Origin: Rhizobium sp. CIAT894 | Lineage (GTDB): Bacteria; Pseudomonadota; Alphaproteobacteria; Rhizobiales; Rhizobiaceae | NCBI RefSeq assembly: GCF_000172795.2 | Contig: NZ_CP020947.1 | Coordinates: forward strand, 1,987,001-2,051,000 | Length of the DNA stretch: 64,000 nt | Reading direction: 5' to 3' | Shown here: positions 9,103 to 17,862 of the stretch, piece after piece | Layout of the letters: the number at the start of each line of letters is the position of its first letter | Numbering within the stretch: position 1 is the stretch's first letter | The notes under the pieces: model-generated | Database searches by the model: none | Seen by the model: the letters and a program-made list of their open reading frames with translations, nothing else | Told to the model about the DNA's origin: nothing | Program-made: the position numbers and the translations under genes

Positions 9103-9474
9103 ATGTTCAACTTTGACGATGCAAACAGGAAGAGCAAGGAAGCTGTCGATACGGCGCTGAAAACCTATTCCGACACGACCAGGGGATTCCAGGCGATCGC
9201 CGCCGAAGCCGCTGACTATTCGAAGAAATCCTTTCAGGATGCGGTGACGCATTTCGAAACGCTGGCCGGCGTCAAGAGCTTCGAGGCTGCTTTCGAATTG
9301 CAGACCAACTACGTCAAGGCGTATTTCGAAGGCCTGGTCTCCGAGACGACGAAGCTCGGTGAAATGTATGCCGATCTCGCCAAATCCGCTTACAAGCCCT
9401 ATGAGGCGCCGATCGCTGCTGCCGTCACCAAGGCAACCCGCCAGGCACCGCCGGCGACGCCTGCCGCCGCATGA
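9103..9474 (+). CDS. Phasin family protein (PHA granule surface)
   Basis: Phasin_2-type protein of 123 aa that coats polyhydroxyalkanoate granules or related inclusions. It is helix-rich with the pattern FNFDDANRKSKEAVDTALK then FETLAGVKSFEAAFELQTNYVKAYFEGLVSE, and has an Ala/Pro-rich tail (TRQAPPATPAAA). The start at 9103 is set by GGAGG 7 nt upstream; the 44-residue upstream extension in frame is promoter DNA. A large perfect inverted repeat covers the promoter and a strong terminator follows, so the gene is monocistronic and probably tightly regulated by carbon-storage state. Confidence 0.9.
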   Translation: MFNFDDANRKSKEAVDTALKTYSDTTRGFQAIAAEAADYSKKSFQDAVTHFETLAGVKSFEAAFELQTNYVKAYFEGLVSETTKLGEMYADLAKSAYKPYEAPIAAAVTKATRQAPPATPAAA

Positions 9475-9518
9475 TTTGATTTTAATAGCGCAACCTGCGC
9501 TATATGTTGAAATACCGG

Positions 9519-9552
9519 GACCGGCTACGCATCTGTAGCCGGTCTTTTTTGT
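9519..9552 (+). terminator. Rho-independent terminator after the phasin gene
   Basis: Ten-bp stem GACCGGCTAC / GTAGCCGGTC with a 6-nt loop and a run of six T. It lies 45 nt past the phasin stop. Confidence 0.92.
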
Positions 9553-9640
9553 TTCCACTTTCGCCGCAGCGTCTGCATGGATCGGCCGGGGACTTTTTTA
9601 GTCTTTCCCGTGCATGCCGGCCATTTCTTGATTGCAGTGA

Positions 9641-9683
9641 CTGACAGGGGGCTTAAAATCGGCCTATTATGAACTAAGTTAGT
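9641..9683 (+). promoter_or_regulatory. Candidate clpS-clpA promoter with a short palindrome
   Basis: CTGACA (9641-9646) and TATTAT (9665-9670) are separated by 18 nt and fit an alphaproteobacterial housekeeping promoter. A perfect ACTAA-G-TTAGT palindrome (9673-9683) follows immediately, where the transcript should begin, and could be an operator. No other gene lies in the 270 bp between the phasin gene and clpS. Confidence 0.45.
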
Positions 9684-9744
9684 GTTTCAGATATTCGGCG
9701 GGAAAAGCACCCTCCCATGCTCCGCCGGATTGCTTGAGGAATGA

Positions 9745-10101
9745 ATGACAATGATCGCAAAGCCGATCCGGATGCAGAACGACAGTGAAAGGAACGGGGA
9801 GAACGGAAATCGAACCTCGGTCATCACGCGCACCAAGCCGAAGACCAAGAAGCCCAATCTCTACCGCGTGCTGCTTTTGAATGACGACTACACGCCCATG
9901 GAATTCGTCATCCATATTCTGGAGCGTTTTTTTCAAAAGGATCGTGAAAGTGCCACCCGCATCATGCTCCATGTCCATAACCACGGCGTCGGCGAATGCG
10001 GAATATTCACATACGAGGTAGCGGAAACGAAGGTCAGCCAGGTGATGGACTTCGCCCGGCAGCACCAGCATCCGCTGCAATGCGTCATGGAAAAGAAGTG
10101 A
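9745..10101 (+). CDS. clpS: ATP-dependent Clp protease adaptor ClpS
   Basis: Adaptor that delivers N-degron substrates to ClpAP; cytosolic, 118 aa. After a flexible basic N-terminus ([15 protein letters not shown]) the core begins. The signature [21 protein letters not shown] contains the N-end-rule binding residues, and [21 protein letters not shown] follows. GAGGAATGA precedes the ATG; a second ATG two codons later is an alternative. clpA starts 10 bp after the stop, so the two are co-transcribed. Rhizobia often carry two ClpS paralogues; the one beside clpA is usually called ClpS1. Confidence 0.96.
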   Translation: MTMIAKPIRMQNDSERNGENGNRTSVITRTKPKTKKPNLYRVLLLNDDYTPMEFVIHILERFFQKDRESATRIMLHVHNHGVGECGIFTYEVAETKVSQVMDFARQHQHPLQCVMEKK

Positions 10102-10111
10102 GGATCTGAAC

Positions 10112-12604
10112 GTGCCAACATTTTCGCCTAGCTTAGAGAAGGCGCTCCATCAGGCACTGACCTTTGCCAACGAGCGGCACCACGAATATGCGACGCTCGA
10201 GCATCTGCTGCTCGCCCTGATCGACGATGCCGATGCTGCCGCGGTCATGGGGGCCTGCAATGTCGATCTCGACGCTCTGCGCAAGACGCTCGTCGAATAT
10301 GTCGATAACGAACTGTCCAACCTGATCACCGGTTATGATGAGGATTCGAAGCCGACCTCTGGCTTCCAGCGTGTTATCCAGCGTGCCGTCATCCATGTGC
10401 AATCGTCCGGCCGCGAAGAGGTGACCGGCGCCAACGTGCTCGTCGCGATCTTTGCCGAGCGCGAAAGCCATGCCGCCTATTTCCTGCAGGAGCAGGAGAT
10501 GACCCGCTACGACGCCGTCAACTATATCTCGCACGGCATCGGCAAGCGCCCGGGCGCTTCGGAAGCGCGCCCCCCGCGCGGCGCCGAGGAGGAAGCCGAA
10601 AGCAGCAAGCCGACGGCGCGCGGCGGCGAGGAAGAGGGCGGCCCCAAGAAGCAGCAGGATGCGCTCAAGGCCTATTGCGTCAATCTCAACGAGAAGGCCA
10701 AGGGCGGCAAGATCGACCCGCTGATCGGTCGCCACGCCGAGGTAAGCCGTACCATCCAGATCCTGTGCCGTCGTTCGAAGAACAATCCGCTCTACGTCGG
10801 CGATCCCGGCGTCGGCAAGACGGCGATCGCCGAAGGCCTTGCCAAGCGCATCGTCGAAGGCAAGGTTCCCGAAGCGCTGGCCGATGCGACGATTTTCTCG
10901 CTCGACATGGGCACGCTGCTTGCCGGCACGCGCTACCGCGGCGATTTCGAGGAGCGCCTGAAGCAGGTCGTCAAGGAATTGGAAGAATATCCGGGCGCCG
11001 TGCTGTTCATCGACGAGATCCATACGGTGATCGGCGCCGGCGCCACCTCCGGCGGCGCGATGGATGCATCGAACCTCTTGAAGCCGGCCCTGTCGTCAGG
11101 CGCAATCCGTTGCATCGGTTCGACCACCTACAAGGAATACCGCCAGTTCTTCGAGAAGGATCGGGCGCTGGTGCGTCGTTTTCAGAAGATCGACGTCAGC
11201 GAGCCGTCGATCGATGATGCGATCGAGATCATGAAGGGCCTGAAGCCCTATTTCGAAGAGTATCACCACCTGCGCTATTCGAACGATGCCATCAAGTCGG
11301 CCGTCGAACTCTCGGCCCGCTACATCTCCGACCGCAAGCTGCCCGATAAGGCGATCGACGTGATCGACGAAACCGGTGCGGCCCAGATGCTGCTGCCGCC
11401 GTCGAAGCGCCGCAAGCTGATCACCGAAAAGGAGATCGAGGCAACGGTCGCCACGATGGCGCGCATTCCGCCGAAGACCGTCTCCAAGGACGACGAAGCG
11501 GTGCTTGCCAATCTCGAGCAGGAACTGCGTTCGGTCGTCTACGGCCAGGATATCGCGATCGAAGCCCTTTCGACCTCGATCAAGCTGGCGCGTGCCGGCC
11601 TTCGCGAGCCGAACAAGCCGATCGGCGCCTATGTCTTCTCCGGCCCGACCGGTGTGGGCAAGACCGAGGTGGCAAAGCAACTGGCATCGTCGCTCGGCGT
11701 CGAGCTTCTGCGCTTCGACATGTCGGAATATATGGAGCGGCACACGGTGTCGCGTCTGCTCGGAGCGCCTCCCGGCTATGTCGGTTTCGACCAGGGCGGT
11801 CTTCTGACGGATGGCGTCGACCAGCACCCGCATTGCGTCGTCCTGCTCGACGAAATCGAGAAGGCGCATCCGGATATCTACAATATCCTGCTGCAGGTCA
11901 TGGACCACGGCACGCTGACCGACCATAACGGCAAGAAGATCGACTTCCGCAACGTCATCCTGATCATGACGACGAATGCGGGCGCGTCCGAAATGGCCAA
12001 GGCGGCGATCGGCTTCGGCTCGTCCAAGCGTACAGGCGAGGACGAGGAGGCGCTCACCCGCCTGTTCACGCCGGAGTTCCGCAACCGTCTCGATGCGATC
12101 ATCCCGTTCGCGGCGCTGCCGACGGCCGTCATCCACAAGGTCGTGCAGAAGTTCATCATGCAACTGGAGGCGCAGCTTTCCGAAAGGAACGTTACCTTCG
12201 ACCTGCATGAGGATGCGATCGCCTGGCTTTCGGAAAAGGGTTACGACGAGAAGATGGGTGCCCGCCCGCTTGCCCGCGTCATCCAGGACACGATCAAGAA
12301 GCCGCTGGCCAACGAAATCCTCTTCGGCAAGCTGAAGAAGGGCGGCGTCGTCAACGTCACGGTCGGTCCGAAAGAAGACGGCAAGCCCGGCATCGTGCTG
12401 GAGGCCATCCCGGATACGGCGCCGATCAAGCCGAAGCCGGAAGCCGAAGTCGCCCATCCCGAAGCGGACGAAGAGGGCGATGGCGAGTTGAAGACCAAGG
12501 CAGCGCCCAAGACCCGCGCCAAGACGGTGCCGCAGGCCGAGCCTGAAGTCCGCGACGCGCCCAAGAAGGGCAGCACGGTTCCGAAGGTTCCACGCAAGAA
12601 GTGA
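10112..12604 (+). CDS. clpA: ClpA, Hsp100 unfoldase of ClpAP
   Basis: AAA+ unfoldase that feeds ClpP, 830 aa. In order: Clp N-domain (residues about 1-145), a charged linker with EEEAES and GGEEEGG, AAA-1 with Walker A GDPGVGKTAIAEG near residue 230 and Walker B VLFIDEIHT, and AAA-2 with GPTGVGKTEVAKQ near residue 512, VLLDEIEKAHPDI and a sensor region. The C-terminal 70 residues are an unusual Lys/Ala/Glu/Pro-rich tail (AAPKTRAKTVPQAEPE), beyond the usual end. The start is GTG at 10112, the only sensible start close behind clpS, with GAGGATCTG before it. A terminator follows. Confidence 0.97.
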   Translation: MPTFSPSLEKALHQALTFANERHHEYATLEHLLLALIDDADAAAVMGACNVDLDALRKTLVEYVDNELSNLITGYDEDSKPTSGFQRVIQRAVIHVQSSGREEVTGANVLVAIFAERESHAAYFLQEQEMTRYDAVNYISHGIGKRPGASEARPPRGAEEEAESSKPTARGGEEEGGPKKQQDALKAYCVNLNEKAKGGKIDPLIGRHAEVSRTIQILCRRSKNNPLYVGDPGVGKTAIAEGLAKRIVEGKVPEALADATIFSLDMGTLLAGTRYRGDFEERLKQVVKELEEYPGAVLFIDEIHTVIGAGATSGGAMDASNLLKPALSSGAIRCIGSTTYKEYRQFFEKDRALVRRFQKIDVSEPSIDDAIEIMKGLKPYFEEYHHLRYSNDAIKSAVELSARYISDRKLPDKAIDVIDETGAAQMLLPPSKRRKLITEKEIEATVATMARIPPKTVSKDDEAVLANLEQELRSVVYGQDIAIEALSTSIKLARAGLREPNKPIGAYVFSGPTGVGKTEVAKQLASSLGVELLRFDMSEYMERHTVSRLLGAPPGYVGFDQGGLLTDGVDQHPHCVVLLDEIEKAHPDIYNILLQVMDHGTLTDHNGKKIDFRNVILIMTTNAGASEMAKAAIGFGSSKRTGEDEEALTRLFTPEFRNRLDAIIPFAALPTAVIHKVVQKFIMQLEAQLSERNVTFDLHEDAIAWLSEKGYDEKMGARPLARVIQDTIKKPLANEILFGKLKKGGVVNVTVGPKEDGKPGIVLEAIPDTAPIKPKPEAEVAHPEADEEGDGELKTKAAPKTRAKTVPQAEPEVRDAPKKGSTVPKVPRKK

Positions 12605-12620
12605 GTTTTTGGAGCAGAAT

Positions 12621-12646
12621 AAAAAAGGCCGCGTCGCGGCCTTTTT
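12621..12646. terminator. Bidirectional terminator between clpA and the HIT gene
   Basis: AAAAAGGCCGC paired with GCGGCCTTTTT around a minimal loop, just after clpA. The A-rich left arm and T-rich right arm let it act in both directions, so it can also end the convergent HIT transcript (stop at 12676). Confidence 0.88.
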
Positions 12647-12675
12647 GGTTTTTGGCTGAAACGGACAGGTCGACC

Positions 12676-13101
12676 TTACGCCAGTGCCGCCCTGATCTTT
12701 TCGGCATTGGCGGCAAGCACGGCGCCATCCTCCATCTTGCCGGAGTGCGGCTTGAGTGCGGCGCCCTCGTGGCGCGGGATGACGTGGAAATGCAGATGAA
12801 AGACCGTCTGTCCTGCCGCCGGCTCGTTGAACTGGGCGATGAACACGCCATCGGCGTCGAAGACGTCCTTGACCGCCTTGGCGACCTTTTGGACGACTGA
12901 AATGGCATGGGTGAGGGTGGCTGGATCGGCATCGAGGATATTGCGCGACGCCGCCTTTGGAACGACGAGCACATGGCCTGGCGCCTGCGGCATCACATCC
13001 ATGAAGGCGACCGTGTGTTGGTCCTCGTAAATGCGGTGCGAAGGGATTTCGCCGCGCAGAATCTTGGCGAAGATGTTGTTGTCGTCATAGGCGCTGGTCA
13101 T
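12676..13101 (-). CDS. HIT family nucleotide hydrolase/transferase
   Basis: Histidine-triad protein of 141 aa, a nucleoside phosphoramidase/dinucleotide hydrolase-like fold. N-terminal FAKILRGEIPSHRIYEDQHTVAFMDVMPQAPGHVLVVPK is the family core, and the catalytic triad HLHFHVIPRH is intact near residue 100. The start at 13101 has AGGAG 8 nt upstream. It sits 58 bp from a FemAB-like gene on the same strand and could share its transcript. The exact substrate is unknown. Confidence 0.93.
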   Translation of the reverse strand: MTSAYDDNNIFAKILRGEIPSHRIYEDQHTVAFMDVMPQAPGHVLVVPKAASRNILDADPATLTHAISVVQKVAKAVKDVFDADGVFIAQFNEPAAGQTVFHLHFHVIPRHEGAALKPHSGKMEDGAVLAANAEKIRAALA

Positions 13102-13158
13102 CGCGAAATCTCCTCTTCACGCAGTCGTTGATCGGGTAGCGCGGCCGGCAGGGCGGCG

Positions 13159-14349
13159 TCAATCCTCCTGCTGGCGCTCGCCCTTGCGGAACGGGCTGTG
13201 CTCGGTCAGCACCTCGCTCATCTGTTCGACATCGGCGCGCTCGCGCGCGAGATAGTCGCCGATCGCCCGGCGAAGGCCGGCATGGGCGACGTAATGGGCC
13301 GAATGCGTCGTCACCGGCAGGTAACCGCGGGCGAGCTTGTGTTCACCCTGGGCGCCGGCCTCGACCCGTTTCAGCCCTTTCGCAAGCGCAAAGTCGATCG
13401 CCTGGTGATAACAGACCTCGAAATGCAGGAAGGGATGATCCTCGATGCAGCCCCAATGACGGCCATAGAGCGTGTCGCCGCCGATGAAATTGATCGCGCC
13501 GGCGATATAACGCCCATCGCGTTTGGCCATGACCAGCAGGATGTCGTCGGCCATGCGTTCGCCGATCAGCGAATAGAATTTGCGGGTGAGGTAGGGGCGG
13601 CCCCATTTGCGCCCGCCGGTATCCATGTAGAATTTGAAGAATTGGTCCCAGATGCGTTCCGTCAGGTCGCTGCCGGTCAGCCAGTCGATGCTGATGCCGT
13701 TTTCGAGTGCGGCGCGGCGCTCCTTGCGCAACGCCTTGCGCTTGCGCGAAGCCAGTGTTTCCAGAAACTCGTCGTGATTGGCATAACCGTCATTGATGAA
13801 ATGGAACTGCTGGTCGGTACGGTGCAGATAGCCGTCCATTTCGAAGACGCCGATCTCATCATCCGGCACGAAGGTGATATGGGCAGACGAGATGCCCAGC
13901 CGGCGCACGACCTCCTTCAGGCTTTCGGCGATCGCGCTTTGGATCGGCAGCCGTTGCAGCCCCGCAGTGACAAGAAGACGCGGGCCTGTTGCCGGCGTGA
14001 ACGGAATAGAGCATTGAAGTTTGGGATAATAACGCCCGCCGGCCCGCTCGAAGGCATCGGCCCAGCCATGGTCGAAGACATATTCCCCCTGGCTGTGGTT
14101 CTTGAGATAGCCGGGCAGGGCGCCGATCAGCTCGCCGCGATCGGTCTCGAGCAGCAGGTGGTGGCCGAGCCAGCCGGTCTCGGCGCTGGCCGAACCGGAT
14201 TCTTCCAGCGACGACAAAAAGGCATGCGAAACGAAGGGGTTGTAGGCAAGCGTGGCGCCACTCTTCGACGCCCCGGAAAGCCTGGACCAGCTCTCCGGGG
14301 AAATCGCGGTGAAGGAGCGTTCTACGCGAATGGATAATTCGTCGGTCAT
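13159..14349 (-). CDS. FemAB/GNAT-fold protein (PF04339-like)
   Basis: 396 aa, cytosolic. The sequence matches the alphaproteobacterial family once called DUF482, now described as peptidogalycan biosynthesis/recognition with an acyl-CoA N-acyltransferase fold. Seen features are the N-terminal SWSRLSGASKSGATLAYNPFVSHAFL, the central basic stretch ASRKRKALRKERRAAL near residue 205, and YGRHWGCIEDHPFLHFEVCYHQAIDFALAKGL near residue 300. Its true acceptor is not known. ATG at 14349 gives the standard length. It is followed on the same strand by the HIT gene. Confidence 0.82.
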   Translation of the reverse strand: MTDELSIRVERSFTAISPESWSRLSGASKSGATLAYNPFVSHAFLSSLEESGSASAETGWLGHHLLLETDRGELIGALPGYLKNHSQGEYVFDHGWADAFERAGGRYYPKLQCSIPFTPATGPRLLVTAGLQRLPIQSAIAESLKEVVRRLGISSAHITFVPDDEIGVFEMDGYLHRTDQQFHFINDGYANHDEFLETLASRKRKALRKERRAALENGISIDWLTGSDLTERIWDQFFKFYMDTGGRKWGRPYLTRKFYSLIGERMADDILLVMAKRDGRYIAGAINFIGGDTLYGRHWGCIEDHPFLHFEVCYHQAIDFALAKGLKRVEAGAQGEHKLARGYLPVTTHSAHYVAHAGLRRAIGDYLARERADVEQMSEVLTEHSPFRKGERQQED

Positions 14350-14427
14350 GCGGCAGATACGAAGCCTGTGGGAGGATGGTCTCGGCTTTGTTTCAGTCTG
14401 CGCATGATCTTGGCCAAAAAGCGAGCG

Positions 14428-15144
14428 TCAAACCGCACGCGGGTCGAAACCTTCGAAGGTCATCTGATCTGCATTGGCGAAGGTCCGCCGGCGTGCCTCT
14501 TCGTCCCGCACCGTCCAGGTAATGACGGGAATGCCCTTGTCGCGTTCGCCTGATATGAAGGCGTTCGGCAGCTCGTCATAATAGTAGGAGATGAAATCGA
14601 GACCGATCTCCATTGCATTCGCATGCGTCGCGAACGCCTCCGGCGTGCTGCCCTCGGCGGTCAGCCCGAGCGGGTAGGGTGAGCCAAGCGCCTTCAGATC
14701 GCGCAGCAGCCAGTGGTCGAAGCTCATCAGCGCCACCTTGCCCTGATAGCCTTCGAGCACTTCGAGAACGGCTTCGGCAAAACCTTCGTCATCGGTCTCC
14801 CGACCCTTGAGCTCCAACACCAGCGGCACCTTGCCCTGGACGAGATCGAGAAGCTGACGCAGCGTCGGCACCTTGTCGCTCGTGCCGCCGACGGCGATCA
14901 GTCCGAGTTCCCTGGAGGTGCGCTCGCGCACATCGCCGTTGAGATTGCACAGGCGCTGCAGGTCCTCGTCATGAAAGACGACCGGCACGCCGTCGGAGGC
15001 GTAATGCAGATCGCATTCGATCGCAAAGCCGGCTTCGACGGCGCGCGAAAAGGCCGAAAGCGTGTTTTCCCAGACGTCTCGGTTGAGGTCGTGATAGCCG
15101 CGATGGGCGACCGGCAGGTCCCTGATCCAAGCTGCGTTGGTCAT
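14428..15144 (-). CDS. Glycerophosphodiester phosphodiesterase (GDPD)
   Basis: Hydrolyses glycerophosphodiesters to glycerol-3-phosphate and an alcohol; TIM-barrel, about 238 aa, no signal peptide, so cytosolic (UgpQ-like). The active-site elements are present: VAHRGYHDLNRDVWENTLSAF near residue 13, then ECDLHYASDGVPVVFHDEDLQRL near residue 45 with the metal and catalytic His/Glu/Asp residues. Its ATG overlaps the RidA stop by the ATGA tetranucleotide (15141-15144), so it is translationally coupled to RidA. Whether it supplies glycerol-3-phosphate from lipid turnover is inferred. Confidence 0.92.
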   Translation of the reverse strand: MTNAAWIRDLPVAHRGYHDLNRDVWENTLSAFSRAVEAGFAIECDLHYASDGVPVVFHDEDLQRLCNLNGDVRERTSRELGLIAVGGTSDKVPTLRQLLDLVQGKVPLVLELKGRETDDEGFAEAVLEVLEGYQGKVALMSFDHWLLRDLKALGSPYPLGLTAEGSTPEAFATHANAMEIGLDFISYYYDELPNAFISGERDKGIPVITWTVRDEEARRRTFANADQMTFEGFDPRAV

Positions 15145-15611
15145 TCTTCGATTTCCATGATAGCATCGATTTCGACTGCGGCATTCAGCGGCAGGGCGGC
15201 CATGCCGACGGCGGCACGTGCATGTTTGCCGGCCTCGCCGAGCACGCCGGCAATCAGGTTCGAAGCGCCGTTGATGACGAGATGCTGCTCGACGAAGTCG
15301 GGCGCCGAGGCGACGAAGCCATTCAGCTTGATGACGCGCCGGATGCGGCCGAGATCGCCGCCAAGTGCCGCCTTCGCCTGAGCAAGGATGTTGATGGCGC
15401 AGAGTTCGGCGCCGCGCTGGCCGCCTGCCACGTCGATGGTCTTGCCGAGATGGCCCGACACAGCGATCTTACCGCCTTCGAGCGGCAGCTGGCCGGAGAT
15501 ATACAGAAGATTGCCGCTGATGACGTAGGGAACGTAATTTGCAGCAGGTGCTGCGGCTTCGGACAGGGTTATCCCCATCTCAGTCAGGCGTGATGCAATT
15601 TCATCGGACAT
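15141..15611 (-). CDS. RidA/YjgF family protein
   Basis: Enamine/imine deaminase family, 156 aa from the ATG at 15611. That start has CGGAG 7 nt upstream; a TTG 24 nt earlier is weaker. Family features are YVPYVISGNLLYISGQLPLEGG, GAELCAINILAQAKAALGGDLGRIRRVIKLNGFVAS and a C-terminal IEIDAIMEI. The longer variant (about 150 aa, YjgH-like) usually differs from true RidA, and the Arg that binds the carboxylate in canonical RidA is not obvious, so the activity is uncertain. It is coupled to the downstream GDPD gene by a 4-nt overlap. Confidence 0.9.
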   Translation of the reverse strand: MSDEIASRLTEMGITLSEAAAPAANYVPYVISGNLLYISGQLPLEGGKIAVSGHLGKTIDVAGGQRGAELCAINILAQAKAALGGDLGRIRRVIKLNGFVASAPDFVEQHLVINGASNLIAGVLGEAGKHARAAVGMAALPLNAAVEIDAIMEIEE

Positions 15612-15747
15612 TTTCGTCTCCGCTTTTGTTGTCAATTCTTCAAAAATTATGGATCAAGACTGGAATCTTTAATATGACAGTTTCGAGCCTCGATTTGGCC
15701 GAAAGCGTTCTTATAACATCGCGGCCGAGTCCAACAGGAGTTAATGA

Positions 15748-16584
15748 ATGTTCCGATCAGGTCTTGTCGCTTTGCTTCTCGCCAGCGTTTCCGCCAATGC
15801 ATGGGCGGCTGCGCCCGCGGTAAGCGCTGCGATCGCGACCGGCCTCGTCGCACATCGCGCGGTCTACGATCTGGAACTGAAGGACGCCTCGGATCGCTCC
15901 GGCATCGCCGGCATGTATGGTCGCATGGTCTATGAGTTCGACGGCAGCTATTGCCAAGGCTTCACCACCAATTTCCGCTTCGTGACCCAGATCGACACCG
16001 GCGACAGCGTACGCGTCAGCGACCAGCAGACGAAGACCTTCGAGAATCTCAAGGACGGCAAGTTCACCTTCGACACCAAATCCTTCACCGATGACCAGCT
16101 CGACAAGGAGGTCAACGGTGCCGCTCTGGATCAGCCGGATGGCGTCAAGGTCGATCTCATGCAGCCGTCGAGCCGCGAACTGCAGCTGGCCGAAAGCCGT
16201 TTTCCCACGGAACATATGCTCGACGTGATCCAGAACGCCAAGGACGGCAAGCGCTTCTTCGAGGCGCGCGTCTTCGACGGTTCCGACGACGGCGACAAAT
16301 CGCTGGTGACGACGACGATCGTCGGCAAGCAGCAGACGCCGGTTGTCGACGAGGCCGATGCCGGCAATGCCGGCGCTTTCTCAAAGACGGCCTTCTGGCC
16401 GGTGACGATCGCCTATTTCAACGAGAATGCGAAATCGGATGCCTTGCCGGTCTACCGCATGTCCTTCAAGCTCTATGAGAACGGCATCACCCGCGACCTG
16501 ACGATGGATTACGGCGATTTCGTCCTGACCGGCAAGCTCGCCAAGCTGGAGCTGCTTGATCGCAACGCCGAGGCTTGCAAGTAG
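15748..16584 (+). CDS. EipB-like periplasmic envelope-integrity protein (DUF1849)
   Basis: 278-aa secreted protein with a Sec signal (MFRSGLVALLLASVSANAWA, cleaved near residue 20). It matches the alphaproteobacterial DUF1849/EipB family. In Brucella EipB is a monomeric periplasmic beta-spiral protein needed for envelope integrity, with a disulfide between Cys69 and Cys278. Here Cys69 falls in SYCQGF and Cys277 in the last residues (NAEACK), so the disulfide pair is kept. Other blocks are GLVAHRAVYDLEL and TFENLKDGKFTFDTKSF. No partner overlaps it; the TelA operon begins about 200 bp later. Assignment to EipB is from recalled family features, not a search. Confidence 0.85.
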   Translation: MFRSGLVALLLASVSANAWAAAPAVSAAIATGLVAHRAVYDLELKDASDRSGIAGMYGRMVYEFDGSYCQGFTTNFRFVTQIDTGDSVRVSDQQTKTFENLKDGKFTFDTKSFTDDQLDKEVNGAALDQPDGVKVDLMQPSSRELQLAESRFPTEHMLDVIQNAKDGKRFFEARVFDGSDDGDKSLVTTTIVGKQQTPVVDEADAGNAGAFSKTAFWPVTIAYFNENAKSDALPVYRMSFKLYENGITRDLTMDYGDFVLTGKLAKLELLDRNAEACK

Positions 16585-16785
16585 GCGTTCAGGGTTTTCG
16601 ACTGTCATAAAACTGTATCATAAAGCTCACTATTGTGCGGCGACCAGCGATGATTGAGTCGCCTTTTGTCGTCCTGTTCTTCGTGTCGGTGCGATCCTAG
16701 CGGCCAGTCCATCGCGATGGGGCCTGTTTATTGCGAAAATGGGCTTCCAGACGATTATGCCCCGCAAGCCTGGAAAACCCTAGCG

Positions 16786-17862
16786 ATGGCCGATACCGAT
16801 CTCGCGACTGTTCAAAACCCCGCCCTGCCGGTTGTCGCCGCCGACCCGGCGGAAATTGCCCGCATTTCCGACAGCATCGATATCTCCGACCGCGCCGGCA
16901 TCTCGGTCTATGGCGACCGCGCCCAGCAGTCGGTCAGCGATTATGCCGACAGGATCCTGCGCGAGGTCCGCAACAAGGATCTCGGCGAAGTCGGCCGGCT
17001 CTTGACCGACATCATCCTCAAGTCGAAGAGCCTCGATCCGGCGTCATTGAAGGATAAGGGTTTTCTCAGCCGCATATTTCTCTCCGCCAAGGCCCGGCTC
17101 GAACGGTTCAAGGCGGAGTTCGAGGACGTGGCCGGCCAGATCGACCGGATCGGCCTGGAGCTCGACCGTCACAAGGATACGCTCAGGCGCGACATCGCGC
17201 TGCTCAACGACCTGCATGAGGAAACCCGGCAGTCGATCATGCGGCTCGAGGCCTATGTGCAGGCCGGCAAGACGTTTGCCGAACGGTTTCGCAGCGTCGA
17301 GCTGCCGAAGCTGAAGGCGCAAGCCGAGGCGGCTGCGACCGGCCCCGGCGGCGGCATGCTGGAGGCGCAGACCTATCAGGACAGCCTGCAGGCGCTCGAC
17401 CGGCTGGAAAAGCGGGTCTTCTACCTGCAGCAGGCCCGCCAGCTCGGCATTCAGCAATTGCCGCAGATCCGCATCGTCCAGGCAGGTGACGAAACGCTGA
17501 TCGAGAACCTGCAGGCGATTTCGGCACTGACGGTGCCGGCCTGGAAGCAGAAGATGGTGATCCTGCTCGGGCTGACGCGGCAAAAGTCGGCGCTCGAGCT
17601 GCAGAAGGTGGTGACCGACGCCACCAATGACATGATCCGCCAGGCATCGGAGATGATGAAGGACCAGGCGATATCAATCGAGCAGCAGTCGCAGCGCGGC
17701 ATCGTCGATATCGATACGCTCGCCAAGGCGAACAGGGATCTGATCGATACCATATCCCGCGTGCTGCAGGTTCAGGAGGAGGGGCGCCGCAAGCGGGGGC
17801 TCGCCGAGCAGCAGATGGAGCAGATGACGATCGAACTCAAAAAGGCGATGACTGGGGCGTGA
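16786..17862 (+). CDS. telA: TelA-family (toxic anion resistance) protein
   Basis: Cytosolic, strongly helical protein of about 358 aa from the ATG at 16786. In-frame starts as far as 16654 would add unconvincing residues. Family signals are VSDYADRILREVRNKDLGEVGRLLTDIILKSKSLD, FLSRIFLSAKARLERFKAEFEDVAGQID, and a long coiled coil with MVILLGLTRQKSALELQKVVTDATNDMIRQ near residue 250. TelA proteins are tied to tellurite and colicin resistance and to Ter-type stress loci, but their molecular action is unknown. Its stop overlaps the GTG of the next gene (GTGA, 17859-17862), showing translational coupling. No strong SD precedes the start, so the exact start is uncertain. Confidence 0.85.
   Translation: MADTDLATVQNPALPVVAADPAEIARISDSIDISDRAGISVYGDRAQQSVSDYADRILREVRNKDLGEVGRLLTDIILKSKSLDPASLKDKGFLSRIFLSAKARLERFKAEFEDVAGQIDRIGLELDRHKDTLRRDIALLNDLHEETRQSIMRLEAYVQAGKTFAERFRSVELPKLKAQAEAAATGPGGGMLEAQTYQDSLQALDRLEKRVFYLQQARQLGIQQLPQIRIVQAGDETLIENLQAISALTVPAWKQKMVILLGLTRQKSALELQKVVTDATNDMIRQASEMMKDQAISIEQQSQRGIVDIDTLAKANRDLIDTISRVLQVQEEGRRKRGLAEQQMEQMTIELKKAMTGA

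Noticed and set aside
11096..12457. Minus-strand frame of 453 codons opposite clpA
   Set aside because: Antisense shadow of a strongly conserved gene; no SD and no known fold.
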